Below, in pieces: positions 59,259-64,000 of a stretch of 64,000 bases of DNA (position 1 is the first letter of the stretch; each line of letters opens with the position of its first letter). The notes beneath the pieces are model-generated. The model saw only the letters and a list, made by a program, of their open reading frames with translations. It had not been told where the DNA came from and searched no databases. The DNA comes from Lepisosteus oculatus. Taxonomy: Eukaryota > Chordata > Actinopteri > Semionotiformes > Lepisosteidae. The stretch lies in the NCBI RefSeq assembly GCF_040954835.1, contig NC_090716.1, forward strand, positions 15,933,275 to 15,997,274. Reading direction: 5' to 3'. A program made the translations under genes and the position numbers.

Positions 59259-59440
59259 GTTTGTGCAGCAGCCTCACAGCTCATGGCTGAATTCCAGACG
59301 GGGTGTCCTTCCGTGTGGAGCTCACAGGTTCCCTTCAAGGGTTTTATCTCAGTGTTCCCGTTTGCTCCCGCCCCCAGAGATGTGCTGGCATCTCTAGATT
59401 CTCCCTGTGCATGCCCTGCAACAGCTGAGCATTCTTTACA
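59259..59440 (+). repeat. Diverged tRNA-derived SINE fragment
   Basis: gtgcagcagcctcacagctc, a degraded B-box region, tccgtgtggagctcacaggttc and agagatgtgctggcatctc. A similar head fragment lies at about 59080-59110. Confidence 0.5.
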
Positions 59441-62400
59441 CGTTATAGTCCTCTCCTGAGATCTGTTTTTCCGGGAGAGGTTTCAGTGTTGTCATCAACC
59501 CTACCAGAAACGAACTGCTTTCTCATAATGGATACACGGATCCCAGATTTTTTTTCCTGTTTGCCACGTTTCACTTATGTAATGAAAATGTCATAGCAAC
59601 CACCTAGATTTTCCTGAACATTTCCCTCTGTACAGGCACCCAGTCTCCAAGATAGCAGATTTTCTCCTCGGTGCTCTGAGCCACTATGCATCTACAGAGC
59701 TTTTCATACTGTTGTGCTGTTTTGTTTTCTAAGTTTTGGAATAACAGGAAGCTCGCAATTGAGAAGTAACAGCCCTCTTATCCAGAAATTGCAGTGAACC
59801 CTAGTGCTTTTACCGCACTGTCGAGTTCCCTTTTCTAGTTTAAGAGAAAGTATCCTGACCTCTCTGGTTCCTTATAAGGGAGTATAAAGGTTGACTGGAA
59901 AAATTCAACATGTTATTTCAGCTCTTCTTCCTATACTTCACCAAAGTCCTCACAGCTGTTTTGTATATCCACTGGACACATTGAATATTGTGAACAAATA
60001 TTTTGGACAGGAATATTAAATAAAAGTGCGTAGCAGCTGGGTCAAAACAAAATAAAATCTTCTGTCGGCAAACAGCTCAGCTTGTTTATTTATTGTGTGT
60101 TGGTAACTGTGCTTACTGGGATTGTATTTTATTAATATAATTAAACAAAATCACAAACAAACAAAGCATTGAAGCATTTATTAATACTACAGTAAAATAA
60201 AGTATGTGATGAATTTAAAGCCATGTTACCTACCAACATTTGCCTGAGACACGTGAAGATGAAAATTAATTTGATTAAAATGTTTACATTTATTGTAGTA
60301 TGCCTAAATTGTGCATTCATTATTCATACACTGCTTCTTTATGGGATAATTTCCCATTTGTTCTAAAGTTTGAAAACTCTTGAAAAACTTAAATGTAAAG
60401 GAAAAACCAAATGTAGCTCTACTTCTCTTTCAACTACAGCTGTAAAGTAGTCTTTAATTGTGTTGTAAAATAGTGTACAGTGTGCGTTTCAGACCACTTT
60501 ATTCTGCTAACTTCTCCAAACTCCCACTTGGAAGGAACAACCTGGCTTCAGATCAGCACGTTCCTCACCAGGGTGGGCTAAATGAGACCGAGTTAATCAA
60601 AACGACATGTAACAGCATCCGTTTCAAAAACTAATAACCATCATCATCATCATCATCACTACTTTGAGCCCTACCCAGGAATGAAAGGAAAGTCAGAAAA
60701 GCGTTTCTGACCCACACAATCTAAAAAAAATCAGATTGTAGGACTGCAGTTACCAAGGCAACAATATAAAAAATAGGTTAAAACATGTTTTCCAGTGAAA
60801 CCCCAGAGATTTGGGAAATAAGAAATTACAGAACATAATGATTTTGAGCAATTTTTAAAGAAGGATGAGGCACGGGTTTTCAAGTGGTGACAAACGGCAC
60901 AAATCTCCTGGAGAACGGCAATCGGTAATCGTATCTGGATTCCATTAAAATGCTTTCATTCCTTTTAGGCAATTGGCAGTAGTTTATCTCTTCCCATTTC
61001 AGGGAGAGTGATTCACACGTGAGCTAGAAAGAACTCGAATGTGTTTTAGGCTGTGATGGATAGCAGTGGCAGCACTCAAAAGGATAAGAGGTGAAATCCA
61101 TTCTTACCTACCCCAGAATCTCGAGCACACAGGCATTAAGGTATTCTATTCTGTTATTTCTTCCCCTGCCTGGCACAGACTGGGAGAGAGACTAACTGCC
61201 AAAACGGACTAAAAACGGAGGATTAAAACACGATTCACACACAGACCTGAAATGCAGAAAGGCCTACCTCTAGCAAGATAAATACCGAACACTTTGTAGA
61301 AATGTATTTCTAAATGCATTTCATACTCTGGAACTGAAAATTGGAACTTATGGAAAGGCCTGAAAATCTTTTACTTTCGCACCTCTTGGCACTTTAAAAA
61401 TATGAGCCTGTTTACACAGAGTCCAAAAATATTTTATGGTTCAGAGTAAATTTAATAATACTCAAAATTTGTCAACACTGCTTTTGATTTGAATACATTG
61501 CGCAATATTTTAAAATGTAATCTACTCTATGGGTGTGTGTATTCACTTGATACATGCAAGAAAAACTCCAGCAGGCATTTTGCAATAACTTTCTCCAAAC
61601 CACAAGAAAGTTTATCTTCTTAAATTTCAAAGTCACTTCTCTGTAAGACGTGGTGGACTTGAGATTAATCGATCACCACAGAGAACAATGTACATTGTAG
61701 ATTTCATTTGTAGGCCTGCGCTGTGGGGAATGCAGGTCAGGAGCATTAATTCACTCATTTCTCAAGTTCTGCAGCCCTCAAGGTTACTGACAAATGGTAA
61801 ACCTCAGGATCCACGTGTGAGGCAGAGATGTTTAAGAGAAAGACTGAAAAAAATACACATTTTTCCCCACAGAGAAACAAAGCACCACCAACCAGTCTCT
61901 CCTGGGTCTGTCTGAACACAGAAAGTTGATCATGTTCCCAGTTTGTGGTTGAATGTTATTTGCACCACATGCAGCATTTACTGTATCACGTCCCTCCCGA
62001 AACACTGGAAGGGTCAGTGTAGGGCCAGAATTTCCAGACCTCAAGAACAGAGTGTGGAAGTGAATGTAAAGCACTTTGTATTTATTTGTATTAAAACAAT
62101 TTTATTGAAATTTAAGAAAACTTTAATTGCCCAAGAGGAAAAGTGAAAATACTTCTTTTATGGACACATTCACTTCAATACTGTGTCTCATCACCAAGTA
62201 CTTGGTTGTGTGACCAAGCCTCACCCAGACAAAATGTTAAAGCAAGCTACAATCAATATGCCAGACAACTTCATTTGTTTTCAGTTATTTATTACAGTAA
62301 ATAAGAAAGCTCCAGCTTTACAAATCTCTCAGAATTTCATTTGTGAAAAACAGTAAAAAGTTCTCAACCTACAAGTGATTTAGAAACAAAAAAAGATATT

Positions 62401-63246
62401 TCTTCCATTTCCATATCAAAAAGTTCCTCTATTAAATAAATAATTGTAGAATTTGACAAGCATACACAGTAAACTTGCAGTTCAGTTTTCTTCTCTCAGA
62501 TACAAAAATAAGGAGATGGGGTTAAACGCTTCGTTGCAGAGAGCTGGACCCCTGCCAGTTCTGTTCTGTGTTTGGAAGTGAAAGTCCCTTTGCCTAGAAG
62601 GATTGAATTTGCCTTGCTGGCATGTATCCCTCTCTGCTTTCTGAGCATTAAACAGCTGTAACCTATATTAAACCCCTTCATAAATAAGCAAGACGTTGCT
62701 TAAAACACACTACACAATTCAAGTCTCGAGTCCTCTGGGCCACTGATAACTTGCTCGTGTGGCGTCTACTCCTTCAGTCTTCCCAGTGGCTTCAACAACC
62801 TACTGCTCGTCGCAGGACACATCCTGCTGGACAGTCCTGTGACTATCTTTCATATAAAAAAAGACATTTTTCTTTAATCTTATAAAAGAAAGCAACTATG
62901 GAATTAAACCTTTCCCATCACCATTAAAGATAGGCTTGCAGTGTCCTTCCCCCATGCTATAGCGATGTGCTGCACTTTGTCATGAGTTCAATTCTCTACA
63001 CTGTGCTCCCTATGCTTTCTACCAGCCTATACTAAACCTCAGGAAGTTTATAATGCATCAAATGCATACAGAGCTACATATATATATAAATGTGTTTATA
63101 TATATAAATTAGAAATAAATACGAATGCATATACATACATAGAGCAGTTTTGTTCTAGATATTTGGCAAAGAAAAGTTTAAGTGGAGTCAGGCTTCAGTA
63201 TGAAGCAGCAGTGAGCCCCAGGGCCAGACGGGGCGCTGGCCGGGCT
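59441..63246. other. Intergenic DNA and 3' flank of the C11orf96-like gene
   Basis: No other gene seen. (CAT)n lies at 60639-60658 and TA-rich repeats at 63076-63110. The minus-strand 3' untranslated region of the C11orf96-like gene probably runs from 63246 downwards; AATAAA on that strand near 62288-62293 is one possible end. Confidence 0.45.

Positions 63247-64000
<754 letters not shown>

Overview
The window looks like vertebrate nuclear DNA, most likely from a ray-finned fish. The genes are split by spliceosomal introns with GT-AG borders. Intergenic DNA is AT-rich and full of diverged SINE copies, and CpG-rich stretches sit on gene starts. An ACCS gene beside a C11orf96 gene matches the neighbourhood known from human 11p11.2 (C11orf96-ACCSL-ACCS-EXT2). 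The species cannot be fixed from the sequence alone; a non-teleost such as a gar, bowfin or sturgeon is a guess from the repeat content.

Four protein-coding genes can be supported. (1) 18063-21571 (+): a three-exon gene for a 77-residue protein with a signal peptide, with a TATA box and polyadenylation signals; I do not recognise it. (2) 24602-28842 (-): a three-exon gene for a 235-residue four-pass membrane protein of claudin/PMP22-like layout, family not identified. (3) 33870-49604 (-): a 15-exon gene whose exons join in frame into an 894-residue protein. It has an N-terminal Myb/SANT-like (trihelix-type) DNA-binding domain, a basic patch and a coiled coil, followed by a complete PLP-dependent ACC-synthase-like (ACCS) enzyme. 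(4) 63247-63612 (-): a single-exon C11orf96 homologue of 121 residues.

The rest is repeats and unassigned DNA. About a dozen tRNA-derived SINE copies lie on both strands; one has a perfect 13-bp target-site duplication. There is one 5S-rRNA-derived SINE at about 45.34-45.90 kb. A fold-back repeat family carries a hammerhead-ribozyme-like core and may come from Penelope-like elements. A 43-bp-arm hairpin lies at 11.9-12.06 kb. No confident gene is seen in 1-17.9 kb or 49.7-63.2 kb.

The most interesting object is the SANT-ACCS fusion. One exon (46756-47300) holds the coiled coil and the start of the enzyme without a break, so the fusion does not rest on exon-joining alone. If expressed, it would link a sequence-specific DNA-binding module to an amino-acid-metabolising PLP enzyme in one chain.
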